Shown: one piece after another, positions 14,622 through 22,289 of the stretch
Layout of the letters: each line of letters opens with the position of its first letter
Numbering within the stretch: position 1 is the first letter of the stretch
Origin: Fervidifonticultor_A sp037443565
GTDB lineage: Bacteria; Sysuimicrobiota; Sysuimicrobiia; Sysuimicrobiales; Humicultoraceae
Direction: 5' to 3'
Length of the DNA stretch: 22,289 nt
Assembly: GCA_037443565.1 (NCBI GenBank)
Contig: JBBIOB010000051.1
Coordinates: 1 to 22,289, forward strand
Translations under genes and position numbers: made by a program
The notes under the pieces: generated by a model
What the model was told of the DNA's origin: nothing
The model's input: only the letters and a program-made list of their open reading frames with translations
Databases searched by the model: none

Positions 14622-16003
14622 AGGTCGACGCCCGGCTGTTTCACGGCGAAACCGCGACGCTGCGGCGGCACGCGGTGCGGATCCTCGGCGCCGCCGTGGC
14701 GGCCGCCGATCCAGGAGCCGAGGTCTCCCGCTGGCTCGCATGGGACGGCGCCGTCCTCCGGGTGGGCGACGGCGACATCCCGCTTTCGCCGGCCGGCCGC
14801 GTCCTTGTCGTAGGCGCCGGGAAGGCGTCCGCCCGCATGGCGGGCGCGGCGGAGCGGGCGCTCGGCGACCGCATCACGACAGGCCTCGTGATCACCAAGT
14901 ACGGGCACATCGGGCCGCTGGCACGCGTCGAGCTCGTCGAGGCCGGGCACCCGCTGCCCGATGCCGCGGGCCTGGAGGGCGCCCGGCGGATCATCGAAGT
15001 GGTCCAGGACGCTGGCGCGGACGACATCGTGCTGGTCCTGCTCTCAGGCGGCGGATCCGCGCTGATGCCGCTGCCCGCCGAAGGGATCACGCTCGAAGAG
15101 AAGATCGCCGCCACGGACCTGCTCCTGCGCTCGGGCGCCACGATCAATGAGCTCAACGCCGTCCGCAAGCACCTCTCGCGGATCAAAGGCGGCTGGCTGG
15201 CCCGCCACGCCGCGCCCGCGGCCATCGTCACCCTCGTGCTGTCTGACGTGCTTGGCAATCCGCTCGACGTGATCGCGTCCGGGCCCACGGTGCCCGATCC
15301 GACGACCTTTGCCGACGCCGTGGCGGTCATCCGGCGGTACGCGCTGTGGGAGAAGATGCCGGAGGCGGTGCGGACCCACCTCGAGCGGGGTGCCGCCGGT
15401 GACGCGCCCGAGACGCCCAAGCCCGGGGAGCCTGCCTTTGCCCGCGCCCACACGGTGATCATCGGCGACATCACGAGGGCCGCCGCGGCCGCGGCCGAGC
15501 GCGCGCAGGCCCTCGGGTACCACACGTCCCTGCTGGCCACGGACGTGCAGGGGGAGGCGCGTGAGGTCGGCGCCCGATTCGCCCGACTGGTGCGCGAAGC
15601 GCGCGAGGGACAGCGCCGGCCGGGTGGGCCGGTCTGCTTGGTCATGGGCGGTGAGACCACGGTGACGGTGCGCGGCGCGGGCCGGGGTGGCCGGAATCAA
15701 GAGCTCGCGCTGGCGGCGGCCGAACCACTTGCCGGTCTGCCGCAGGTGCTGGTCGCCGCGTTCGGCACCGACGGCACCGACGGGCCGACCGACGCGGCCG
15801 GCGCCGTCGTGGATGGAAGCACGCTCGCACGCGCGCGCGAGCAAGGCCTCGATCCGCAGGCGGCCCTGGCCGACAACGACGCCTATCCTTTCTTTCAGGC
15901 ACTGGGTGATCTCATCATCTCGGGTCCCACGAACACGAATGTCAACGACCTGTGGCTGGGATTGCTGGGTGCGGCGCCTGTCCGGGACGCCGCCGCCTCC
16001 TAG
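14618..16003 (+). CDS. Glycerate 2-kinase (GckA/TtuD, MOFRL family)
   Basis: GTG 14618 follows AGGA at 14608-14611 and overlaps the previous stop as GTGA. The 461-residue protein has the two-domain MOFRL layout. The N-terminal Rossmann-like domain has VVGAGKASARMAGAAE, LLSGGGSALMPLP and RKHLSRIKGGWLA; the C-terminal MOFRL domain from about residue 345 has VMGGETTVTVRG, GRGGRNQELALAAAE and GTDGTDGPTDAAGA. The enzyme phosphorylates D-glycerate to 2-phosphoglycerate; older annotations call it hydroxypyruvate reductase. The aminotransferase at 18641 could supply hydroxypyruvate, the precursor of glycerate, although the reductase needed between them is not in this window. Confidence 0.93.
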   Translation: MKVDARLFHGETATLRRHAVRILGAAVAAADPGAEVSRWLAWDGAVLRVGDGDIPLSPAGRVLVVGAGKASARMAGAAERALGDRITTGLVITKYGHIGPLARVELVEAGHPLPDAAGLEGARRIIEVVQDAGADDIVLVLLSGGGSALMPLPAEGITLEEKIAATDLLLRSGATINELNAVRKHLSRIKGGWLARHAAPAAIVTLVLSDVLGNPLDVIASGPTVPDPTTFADAVAVIRRYALWEKMPEAVRTHLERGAAGDAPETPKPGEPAFARAHTVIIGDITRAAAAAAERAQALGYHTSLLATDVQGEAREVGARFARLVREAREGQRRPGGPVCLVMGGETTVTVRGAGRGGRNQELALAAAEPLAGLPQVLVAAFGTDGTDGPTDAAGAVVDGSTLARAREQGLDPQAALADNDAYPFFQALGDLIISGPTNTNVNDLWLGLLGAAPVRDAAAS

Positions 16004-16072
16004 TTGGGCACATATCCGGCGGACGGGCGCCGGAACGACCAGGCGCCGGCGCAGAGCGGGGTGCGCGCTGAG

Positions 16073-17515
16073 ATGAAGGTGTTGTTCTGTGTGTCCGAGG
16101 CGATGCCGTTCGCCAAGACGGGCGGTCTCGCCGACGTGGCGGGCGCGTTGCCCGCGGCGCTGCGCCGCAAGGGACTCGATGTGCGCGTCCTGATGCCGCG
16201 CTACCGGGGCATCGCGCGCGATGGGCTCGAGCAGGTCTGCACCATCCAAGGGGCACCCGCGGGACAGGCGGTCGACGGCGTGATCCTCCGGGGTGGGGCA
16301 CCCGGCGGGACCCCGTTCTACTTCGTCGAGGCGCCGCCGCTGTACGACCGGCCCGCGCTCTACGGCGAAGGCGGCCGCGACTACGAGGACAACCTGGCCC
16401 GATTCGCGTTCCTCAGCGGCGCCGCACTCTCACTGCTGGATGGCGCCTGGCGGCCGGACCTGGTGCACTGCCACGACTGGCACGTCGGGCTGGTCCCCGC
16501 CTATCTGCGGCAGCGCCGGGATCCCATGCCCACGCTGTTCACGATCCACAACCTGGCCCACCAGGGCCTGTTTCCGGCCGAGCAGTTCCCGCTGACGGGG
16601 CTGCCGCCCGACGCCTTCGCGGTGGACGGGGTCGAGTTCTACGGCCGGGTCAACGTCATGAAGGCTGGCCTGGTCTGGTCGCACGTGCTCAGCACCGTCA
16701 GCGAGACCTACGCCCGGGAGATCCAGACCGAAGAGTTCGGCATGGGGCTCGACGGGCTGATGCGGGCGCGCTCGGCCGACCTGTTCGGCGTGCTCAACGG
16801 GGTCGACTACACCCAGTGGGATCCGTCGATCGACCCGCACATCGCGGTCCGGTACAGCGCCGACGATCTCTCGGGCAAGGCGGTGTGCAAGACCGCGCTG
16901 CAACGCGAGCTGGGCCTGGCAGAACCGGTCTCCGTGCCGCTGCTCGGCACCGTCGCGCGCCTGGTCCCCCAGAAGGGCTTCGACCTCGTGGCGGGCGCGC
17001 TGGAGCGCGTGGTCGCCATGGGCGCACAGGTGGCGATCCTCGGCACCGGCGACCCCGCCTTCGAGCAGATGTTCAGGGACGCCGCGGCGCGATGGCCCAA
17101 GCAGGTACGCGCGGTCATCGGGTTCGATGAGGGGCTCGCGCACCGGATCGAGGCCGGGGCCGATGTCTTTCTGATGCCATCCAGGTTCGAACCCTCGGGG
17201 CTGAACCAGCTCTACAGCCTGCGGTACGGCACCGTGCCGCTGGTCCGGCGGACCGGTGGGCTGGCCGACAGCATCGTGGATGCGACGCCGGAGGCCGTCC
17301 GGGAGGGACGCGCCAACGGGTTCGTCTTCGAGGACTACACCGCCGACGCGCTGGTGGCGACGATCGGCCGCGCGGTCGCCGCCTACCATGACCCTCCGCG
17401 TTGGCGGACGGTCCAGCAGATCGGGATGCGGGCCGACTTCTCGTGGGACCGCGCCGCGGAGCGCTACCAGGAGCTCTACGAGACGACCGTGCATCGGGCG
17501 TCGCGCTGGCGATGA
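16073..17515 (+). CDS. glgA: Glycogen synthase (ADP-glucose type, GT5)
   Basis: ATG 16073 begins MKVLFCVSEAMPFAKTGGLADVAGALP. The KTGGL motif with Lys15 is the sugar-nucleotide contact at the same position as in E. coli GlgA, so longer upstream frames are rejected. The 480-residue length is typical. Further marks are HCHDWHVGLVPAYL, TIHNLAHQG, NGVDYTQWDP, the C-terminal domain start GTVARLVPQKGFDLV, and FEPSGLNQLYSLRYGTVPL with the catalytic-site Glu373. It extends alpha-1,4-glucan chains from ADP-glucose in the cytoplasm. The gap of 69 bases to glycerate kinase holds short GGCGCC repeats but no clear promoter. Confidence 0.95.
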   Translation: MKVLFCVSEAMPFAKTGGLADVAGALPAALRRKGLDVRVLMPRYRGIARDGLEQVCTIQGAPAGQAVDGVILRGGAPGGTPFYFVEAPPLYDRPALYGEGGRDYEDNLARFAFLSGAALSLLDGAWRPDLVHCHDWHVGLVPAYLRQRRDPMPTLFTIHNLAHQGLFPAEQFPLTGLPPDAFAVDGVEFYGRVNVMKAGLVWSHVLSTVSETYAREIQTEEFGMGLDGLMRARSADLFGVLNGVDYTQWDPSIDPHIAVRYSADDLSGKAVCKTALQRELGLAEPVSVPLLGTVARLVPQKGFDLVAGALERVVAMGAQVAILGTGDPAFEQMFRDAAARWPKQVRAVIGFDEGLAHRIEAGADVFLMPSRFEPSGLNQLYSLRYGTVPLVRRTGGLADSIVDATPEAVREGRANGFVFEDYTADALVATIGRAVAAYHDPPRWRTVQQIGMRADFSWDRAAERYQELYETTVHRASRWR

Positions 17516-17530
17516 ACGCATCGGTGGGTC

Positions 17531-17539
17531 TGGTATGAT
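17531..17539 (+). promoter_or_regulatory. Putative extended -10 promoter for galT
   Basis: TGGTATGAT is a TGn-TATGAT extended -10 box in the 57-base gap after glgA. Transcription would start near 17546, leaving a short leader with AGAGGTGAG (17559-17567) as ribosome site for GTG 17573. No strong -35 is seen. It suggests that galT and the downstream genes have their own promoter. Confidence 0.5.
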
Positions 17540-17572
17540 GGACGAGTGCCTCAGCCGGAGAGGTGAGTAGGA

Positions 17573-18634
17573 GTGCCCGAGCTCAGGACCGATCCGATTT
17601 CCGGTCGCTGGGTCATCATCGCGACCGAGCGGGCGGCGCGCCCGACGGACTTCAAGAGCCCACCGGCGGACGTCAACGACGTCGCCCACTGCCCCTTCTG
17701 CCCGGGACACGAGGACATGACGCCGCCGGAGATCTACGCGATCCGCGAACCCGGCACCGTGCCGGACACCCCCGGCTGGCACGTGCGCGTGGTCTCGAAC
17801 AAGTTCCCGGCTCTGCGCATCGAGGGCGACACGACGCGCAGTGACGTCGGGCTCTTTGCACGCATGGACGGGGTCGGGGCCCATGAGGTGATCATCGAGA
17901 CTCCGGACCATCACGCGCATCTCGGCCTGCTTTCGGTTCCCAAAGTCGCCGCGGTGGTCCAGGGGTACCTGGAGCGCTACCGCGACCTGGACAACGATCC
18001 CCGGTTCGCCTATGCGCTGCTGTTCCGCAATCACGGCCGCACCGCCGGCGCGTCGCTCTCGCACCCCCACTCGCAGCTCATCGCGCTGCCGGTCATGCCG
18101 AAGCGCGCGGCCGAGGAGGTCGCGGCCTCGGAGCAGTACTTCGGCAAGCGGGGTGGGTGCGTGTTCTGCCACATCGTGGCGCAGGAGCTGGCATCGCGGG
18201 ACCGCGTGGTGTTCGAGAACGATCGGTTCGTGGCCGTGGAAGCATACGCCTCGCGATTCCCGTTCGAGACGTGGCTGCTGCCCAAGCACCACGCGGCCTC
18301 GTTCGGCGACCTGACGGCGGCGGAGATGAACCCGCTTGCCGAAGCGCTGCAGCGCACGCTCCAGGCGCTGCACGTCTGTCTGGGTAACCCCCCGTACAAC
18401 TTCATCGTGCACACGGCGCCCTATCACTATGAGGCCGGACACGCCTATCACTGGCACATCGAGATCATGCCGCGGCTCACGCAGGTCGCCGGATTCGAGT
18501 GGGGATCCGGATTCTTCATCAACCCCGTCGTGCCCGAGGCGGCGGCCCGGTTCCTGCGCGAGGCCGCCGTCGCCATCCCGGCGCCCGCGGCCATGGGGAT
18601 CGGCGCGCGCATGGTGGACGGAGAGGAGGGGTAA
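17573..18634 (+). CDS. galT: Galactose-1-phosphate uridylyltransferase
   Basis: GTG 17573 is preceded by AGAGGTGAG at 17559-17567. The 353-residue protein belongs to the HIT-superfamily GalT family: LRTDPISGRWVIIATERA at the N-terminus, the CPFCPGHE zinc pair (Cys40/Cys43), RNHGRTAGASLSHPHSQL with HPH 164-166 where His166 is the uridylylated nucleophile, and a second half starting with CVFCHI and ending with YHWHIEIMPR. The serine after HPH replaces the Gly of E. coli GalT, a change common in other bacterial members. It exchanges UMP between UDP-glucose and galactose-1-phosphate. ADP-glucose pyrophosphorylase-like or adenylyltransferase activity has been found in related proteins, so strict galactose use is not proven; proximity to glgA makes this worth noting. 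Confidence 0.9.
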   Translation: MPELRTDPISGRWVIIATERAARPTDFKSPPADVNDVAHCPFCPGHEDMTPPEIYAIREPGTVPDTPGWHVRVVSNKFPALRIEGDTTRSDVGLFARMDGVGAHEVIIETPDHHAHLGLLSVPKVAAVVQGYLERYRDLDNDPRFAYALLFRNHGRTAGASLSHPHSQLIALPVMPKRAAEEVAASEQYFGKRGGCVFCHIVAQELASRDRVVFENDRFVAVEAYASRFPFETWLLPKHHAASFGDLTAAEMNPLAEALQRTLQALHVCLGNPPYNFIVHTAPYHYEAGHAYHWHIEIMPRLTQVAGFEWGSGFFINPVVPEAAARFLREAAVAIPAPAAMGIGARMVDGEEG

Positions 18635-18640
18635 GCACAG

Positions 18641-19783
18641 ATGCTGGGAGAGCGCGTACTGCTCGGGCCGGGCCCAAGCCTGATGCCGCCTGAGGTCTCG
18701 GCCGCCCTGACTGAACCGATGGTCGGGCACATGGATCCCGACCTGTTTCCTGTGCTCGAGGAGACGGTCACCCTGCTGCGCGAGGTCTTCCAGACCAGGA
18801 ACGAGCTGACCCTGCCCATCTCGGGGACCGGCACCGCCGGCATGGAGGCGGCGCTGTTCCACATGCTCCGGCCCGGGGAGAAGCTCGTGGTCTGCACCGC
18901 CGGGTTCTTCGCCGACCGGATCGCCGAGATCTCCGGACGGATCGGGGGCGAGCTGGTCCTGGTCGAGGCGCCGTGGGGCAAGCCCATCGATCCCACCGAT
19001 CTAGAGCGTTCGCTGGCCTCTGGGCCGGGGCAGGGCGCAAAGGTTGTCGCGTCGGTGCACGTGGAGACCTCAACGGGCGTGCTGCACCCCATTCGCGACC
19101 TCACGCAGGTGGCCCACGCGCGCGGCGCCATGATGCTGGTGGATACTGTGGCCGGGCTGGCCGGCGCCGACCTGCCGGTGGACGCGTGGGAGATCGACGC
19201 GTGCTACAGCGGGTCGCAGAAGTGCCTGTCGGCACCGCCGGGCATGGCGCCGATCACCGTCCATGCCCGCACCCGCGGGCGCTCCGGTCCGGGTACCTAC
19301 TACCTCGACCTCGAGGGGCTGTGGAAGTACTGGGGGCCGGGCCACGCGTACCATCACACGGTGCCGGTGCAGTTCGTCTACGCGATGCGCACGGCGCTGC
19401 GCCTGGTGGTCGCCGAGGGCCTGCAGCCGCGCTTCGAGCGGCACCGCCGCAACACGCGGGCGTTGTGGGCCGGCCTGGAGGCGCTGGGCCTGGAGCTGCT
19501 GGTCGACGAAGCCCATCGGTCGCCGACCATCACGACGGTGCGGATTCCCGACGGGGTCGATGACGCCGTGGTGCGCACCCGGCTGCTGCGCGAGTACCAC
19601 ACCGAGATCGCCGGCGGCCTGGGCCCGCTGCGGGGCAAGATCTGGCGGATCGGCCTGATGGGCCACTCCAGCCAGATGCGCCTGGTCCTCGGATTCCTGG
19701 CCGCGCTGGAGGCCGTCCTGGCCTCCGAGGGTGTGCGCGTCTCCAGGGGCGCGGCCGCAGCGCAGGCGGCGGCGACGCTGTGA
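18641..19783 (+). CDS. PLP-dependent serine/alanine-glyoxylate aminotransferase
   Basis: ATG 18641 lies six bases after the galT stop, with GGAGGGG inside the end of galT as a distant ribosome site. The 380-residue protein is a class V aminotransferase: LLGPGPSLMPPEV at the N-terminus, ISGTGTAGMEAALF for phosphate binding, HVETSTGVLHPI, the PLP-binding aspartate in LVDTVAGLAGADLP, and GSQKCLSAPPGMAPI with the Schiff-base Lys194. This is the alanine-/serine-glyoxylate aminotransferase group, which makes glycine from glyoxylate. The amino donor (serine, alanine or other) cannot be told. The neighbouring glycerate kinase and Lut-type oxidase genes favour a role in glyoxylate/serine metabolism. 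Confidence 0.9.
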   Translation: MLGERVLLGPGPSLMPPEVSAALTEPMVGHMDPDLFPVLEETVTLLREVFQTRNELTLPISGTGTAGMEAALFHMLRPGEKLVVCTAGFFADRIAEISGRIGGELVLVEAPWGKPIDPTDLERSLASGPGQGAKVVASVHVETSTGVLHPIRDLTQVAHARGAMMLVDTVAGLAGADLPVDAWEIDACYSGSQKCLSAPPGMAPITVHARTRGRSGPGTYYLDLEGLWKYWGPGHAYHHTVPVQFVYAMRTALRLVVAEGLQPRFERHRRNTRALWAGLEALGLELLVDEAHRSPTITTVRIPDGVDDAVVRTRLLREYHTEIAGGLGPLRGKIWRIGLMGHSSQMRLVLGFLAALEAVLASEGVRVSRGAAAAQAAATL

Positions 19784-19798
19784 TGTAGCCCCAGGGCG

Positions 19799-20524
19799 GT
19801 GCGACGGGTCGCGCTGTTCGTTACCTGCCTGGTTGACCAGCTCTATCCGCATGTCGGTGAGGCCGCGGTCCGCGTGCTCGAACGCGCGGGCTGCGGCGTC
19901 GTCTTTCCCCACGCGCAGACGTGCTGTGGGCAGGCGGTTTATAACGACGGATTCTGGGGCGACGCCCGGCGGCTGGCGCGCGGGTGGCTGGACGCCTTCG
20001 AGGGAGCAGAAGCTGTGGTATCGCCGTCGGGGTCGTGCGTGGCCATGGTGCGCGACTGGTATCCGAGGCTGTTCCAGGGTGATCCGGATCTGTTCCAGCG
20101 CGCCCAGGTGCTCAGCCGGCGGACCTATGAGCTGAGCGAGTTCCTGGTCCGCGTGCTCGCCGTGACCGACATCGGCGCGCGCTTCCCGGCGGCGGTCGCC
20201 TACCACGCGTCGTGCCACGGATTGCGGGGATTGGGGCTACGCGAGGAACCCCGCCGGCTGCTCTCGGCGGTCCGCGGTCTCCGCTTGGTGGCGCTGCGCG
20301 GGGCCGAGGAATGCTGCGGCTTCGGCGGGTTCTTCTCGGTGAAGTTCGCCGCGCTGTCCGGCGCGATGCTGCAGGCGAAACTCGACGCGATCGAAGCCAG
20401 CGGCGCCGACGTGGTCACCGGCACCGACGTGAGCTGTCTGATGCACATCGGCGGCGGCCTGGTCCGGCGCGGCAGCCGCGCCCGGGCGATGCACCTGGCC
20501 GAGATCCTGGCGGGCTCGGGGTAG
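19799..20524 (+). CDS. lutA: LutA/GlcF-like (Fe-S)-binding CCG-domain protein
   Basis: GTG 19799 begins a 241-residue protein with two CCG domains. The first has Cys10 and TCCGQAVYN (Cys42/Cys43); the second has YHASCHGLRGLG and ECCGFGGFFSVKF (Cys172/Cys173). This is the one-protein form called LutA (YkgE) in lactate utilisation, which carries the Fe-S or heterodisulfide-reductase-type cluster in the LutABC oxidase. Length is that of the family (about 240). The gap to the next gene is only two bases after the stop, so LutA and LutB are co-translated. The start codon lacks a well-spaced ribosome site; AGGG is very close to it. Confidence 0.92.
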   Translation: MRRVALFVTCLVDQLYPHVGEAAVRVLERAGCGVVFPHAQTCCGQAVYNDGFWGDARRLARGWLDAFEGAEAVVSPSGSCVAMVRDWYPRLFQGDPDLFQRAQVLSRRTYELSEFLVRVLAVTDIGARFPAAVAYHASCHGLRGLGLREEPRRLLSAVRGLRLVALRGAEECCGFGGFFSVKFAALSGAMLQAKLDAIEASGADVVTGTDVSCLMHIGGGLVRRGSRARAMHLAEILAGSG

Positions 20525-20526
20525 CG

Positions 20527-22289
20527 ATGGGCGGCGCGGCTGACCGCGGGCACACAGATCCCCACATCGACATGATCGGCAACACCGAGCGGGCGTTGCG
20601 GGATGCAACCCTCACGCGCACCCTCGGCGTGGCCATGCCCTCGTTCCGGCAGCAGCGCGATGCCGCGGTCGCCGAGATTCCCGGATGGGAGGCGCTGCGC
20701 ACGGCCGCCGCAGCGGTCAAGGACCGAACCCTGGAACACCTCGATGACCATCTCGCCCAACTCGAGACGCAGATCACCGCCGGAGGCGGGATCGTGCATT
20801 GGGCGCGCGATGCTGCAGACGCGCGGCGCATCATCGCCGGCCTGGCGCGCCGGCGCGGCGTGCGTCGGGTCGTCAAGAGCAAGTCGATGGTCACGGAGGA
20901 GATCGGCCTCACCCCGGCGCTTCTGGCCGAGGGCTTCGGCGTCGTGGAGACCGACCTCGGGGAGTACATCCTGCAGCTGGCCGGCGAGCCGCCGAGCCAC
21001 ATCGTCGCGCCGGTGGTGCACAAACCGCTGGAGGCGGTGGCCGAGCTCTTCGCGTCGAGGTTGGGCGTCCCGCGCTATGAGCGCGCCGAGGACCTGGCGC
21101 GTGTGGCGCGCGAGACGCTGCGCGCTGGGTTCCTGGGGGCGGACATGGGGATCTCCGGGGTCAACTTCGCGGTCGCCGAGACCGGGACGCTGGTCATCGT
21201 GGAGAACGAGGGCAACGCGCGGTTGACGATGATCGTGCCCCGCATCCACGTGGCGGTCATGGGGATCGAGAAGGTGGTGCCGCGCCTGGCCGACCTGGGC
21301 GTCTTCCTCCGCCTCCTGGCGCCCAGCGCCACGGGCCAGCGCGCCAGCGTCTACGTGTCGCTCGTGACCGGACCGCGCCGGCCCGGCGAGGCGGACGGCC
21401 CCGAGGAGCTGCACCTGGTCATCCTCGACGGCGGGCGGCGCCGGATCCTCGCGGATCCCGACCTGCGCGAGTCGCTGCGGTGCATCCGGTGCGCCGCGTG
21501 CGCCAACGTCTGCCCGGTGTACGAGCGGGTCGGAGGCCACGCGTACGGCTGGGTCTACGGCGGGCCCATCGGCACCGTGATCACGCCGGCGCTGTTGGGG
21601 ACAGCGCGCGCGGGGCAACTGCCCTTTGCCTCCACGCTGTGCGGCGCCTGCGCCGAGGTCTGCCCGGTGAAGATCGACCTGCCCCGGCTGCTCCTGGTCC
21701 TGCGCGATCGCGCGACGCGCGCAGGGCATGCCGGCCGGCTGGACCGCGCCTTCGCCCGCGCGTGGACGTTCCTCATGGCGAGCCCCCGGCGCCTGGCGGT
21801 CCTCGGCGCCCTCGGCCGCCTGCTGCAGCGTCCGCTCCGGCGGGGCGCGTGGATTGACCGGCTGCCCGCGCCACTTGGTCGCTTGGTGGCGCACCGTGCC
21901 GTGCCGGCGCTCGCGGAGAGACCGTTCAGGACGAGCCCGACGGCCAGGAGGATCGGTCTCCGATTGAAAGGGCATACTGGTACCCAATATCCAGATGGTG
22001 GCCATCCGCAGGACGATCTGACAGACGACCAGAGACCGGAGATGGAAACCGCGCCAGGGCTCGGGCCTCGCCCGGATCCTCAAGAGACCCTGCGGCGCTT
22101 CGTGGCGCGCGCCGCGCAGGTGGGTGTGCGTGTGGCCTCCGCCGCCACTTTGGGCAACGCTGCGGATCAGATTGCCGCGTTGCTCGCTGAGCGCCGGGCC
22201 AGGACCGTGGCGGTGTGGACGACCCCTGAGCTTGCGCCGGTCCTCGACCGGCTGCGCACAGCGGGAGTCGATCTTGTGCTGCCCGGGGC
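20527..22289 (+). CDS. lutB: LutB ferredoxin-type subunit fused in frame to LutC (LUD) domain, 3' end off window
   Basis: ATG 20527 follows GGGG at 20518-20521. The frame stays open for 587 codons to the window end. Residues 1-470 are LutB: an N-terminal LUD-like domain (VVKSKSMVTEEIGL, MGISGVNFAVAETGTLVIVENEGNAR) and two cluster motifs, CIRCAACANVCPVY (Cys319, 322, 325, 329) and CGACAEVCPVKIDLP (Cys372, 375, 379). A linker at about 478-518 has Gly/Asp/Gln-rich content and codons unlike the rest. From about residue 519, ETLRRFVARAAQVGVRVASA and AALLAERRARTVAVW match the start of LutC. LutB and LutC are usually separate genes, so this is a fusion. Together with LutA it would oxidise L-lactate or glycolate. 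The missing 3' part prevents a length check. Confidence 0.88.
   Translation, partial: MGGAADRGHTDPHIDMIGNTERALRDATLTRTLGVAMPSFRQQRDAAVAEIPGWEALRTAAAAVKDRTLEHLDDHLAQLETQITAGGGIVHWARDAADARRIIAGLARRRGVRRVVKSKSMVTEEIGLTPALLAEGFGVVETDLGEYILQLAGEPPSHIVAPVVHKPLEAVAELFASRLGVPRYERAEDLARVARETLRAGFLGADMGISGVNFAVAETGTLVIVENEGNARLTMIVPRIHVAVMGIEKVVPRLADLGVFLRLLAPSATGQRASVYVSLVTGPRRPGEADGPEELHLVILDGGRRRILADPDLRESLRCIRCAACANVCPVYERVGGHAYGWVYGGPIGTVITPALLGTARAGQLPFASTLCGACAEVCPVKIDLPRLLLVLRDRATRAGHAGRLDRAFARAWTFLMASPRRLAVLGALGRLLQRPLRRGAWIDRLPAPLGRLVAHRAVPALAERPFRTSPTARRIGLRLKGHTGTQYPDGGHPQDDLTDDQRPEMETAPGLGPRPDPQETLRRFVARAAQVGVRVASAATLGNAADQIAALLAERRARTVAVWTTPELAPVLDRLRTAGVDLVLPG

Noticed and set aside
16004..16072. 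N-terminal extension of glycogen synthase in the open frame from 16004
   Set aside because: Homology begins at MKVLFCVSEAMPFAKTGGL with the lysine at the usual position 15; the upstream 23 codons are spacer with GGCGCC repeats.

Overview
The window is a high-GC bacterial chromosome segment. It has tightly packed genes, many ATGA/GTGA stop-start overlaps, frequent GTG starts and several promoter-like extended -10 boxes close to start codons. Taxonomy cannot be fixed from this sequence. The gene mix fits a free-living soil or subsurface lineage (Rokubacteria/Methylomirabilota-like or a deep Terrabacteria lineage), which is only a guess. No phage, IS transposase, CRISPR array or rRNA was found.

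Left part (1-8157). The first 330 bases are a scar: an N-terminal gene fragment, the C-terminal third of a PIN-domain protein, and the 3' half of a tRNA-Gly(CCC) without its 5' half. Then come a divergent 47-residue membrane protein and a half-size UPF0718-like permease, translationally coupled to a divergent gamma-glutamyltransferase-like Ntn hydrolase. A convergent two-gene minus-strand operon follows: a HEAT-repeat protein and an HD-GYP-like protein that share a homologous N-terminal module. Next is a chimeric stretch (6324-8157) of three broken genes joined head to tail: the 5' part of alanine dehydrogenase, the 3' part of a 4-hydroxybutyrate-type CoA-transferase with a one-base frameshift, and the 3' part of a short-chain dehydrogenase.

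Middle (8182-10848). Glycerol kinase is followed by a Phd/PIN toxin-antitoxin pair. Its perfect palindromic operator overlaps the antitoxin start codon, and the mRNA looks leaderless. A minus-strand YjbQ/UPF0047 gene follows.

Right part (10963-22289). A long collinear plus-strand run encodes a minigluzincin-type metallopeptidase, an O-methyltransferase, an SppA-type signal peptide peptidase, a WalJ-like metallo-beta-lactamase protein, glycerate 2-kinase, glycogen synthase, galactose-1-phosphate uridylyltransferase, a serine/alanine-glyoxylate aminotransferase, a LutA-type CCG-domain protein, and a LutB protein that continues in frame into a LutC (LUD) domain and runs off the window. Aminotransferase plus glycerate kinase would turn serine and glyoxylate into 2-phosphoglycerate. 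LutA/LutB-LutC would oxidise a 2-hydroxy acid such as lactate or glycolate. GlgA and GalT link to glycogen and hexose-phosphate metabolism. The segment therefore reads as two- and three-carbon acid assimilation beside carbohydrate storage.

The most noteworthy items are the LutB-LutC fusion with its AT-richer linker, the gene-fragment junctions on the left, the paired proteins with a shared N-terminal module, and the GGT-like protein lacking the usual glutamate-binding residues. No clearly new multi-gene defence or mobile system was recognised.
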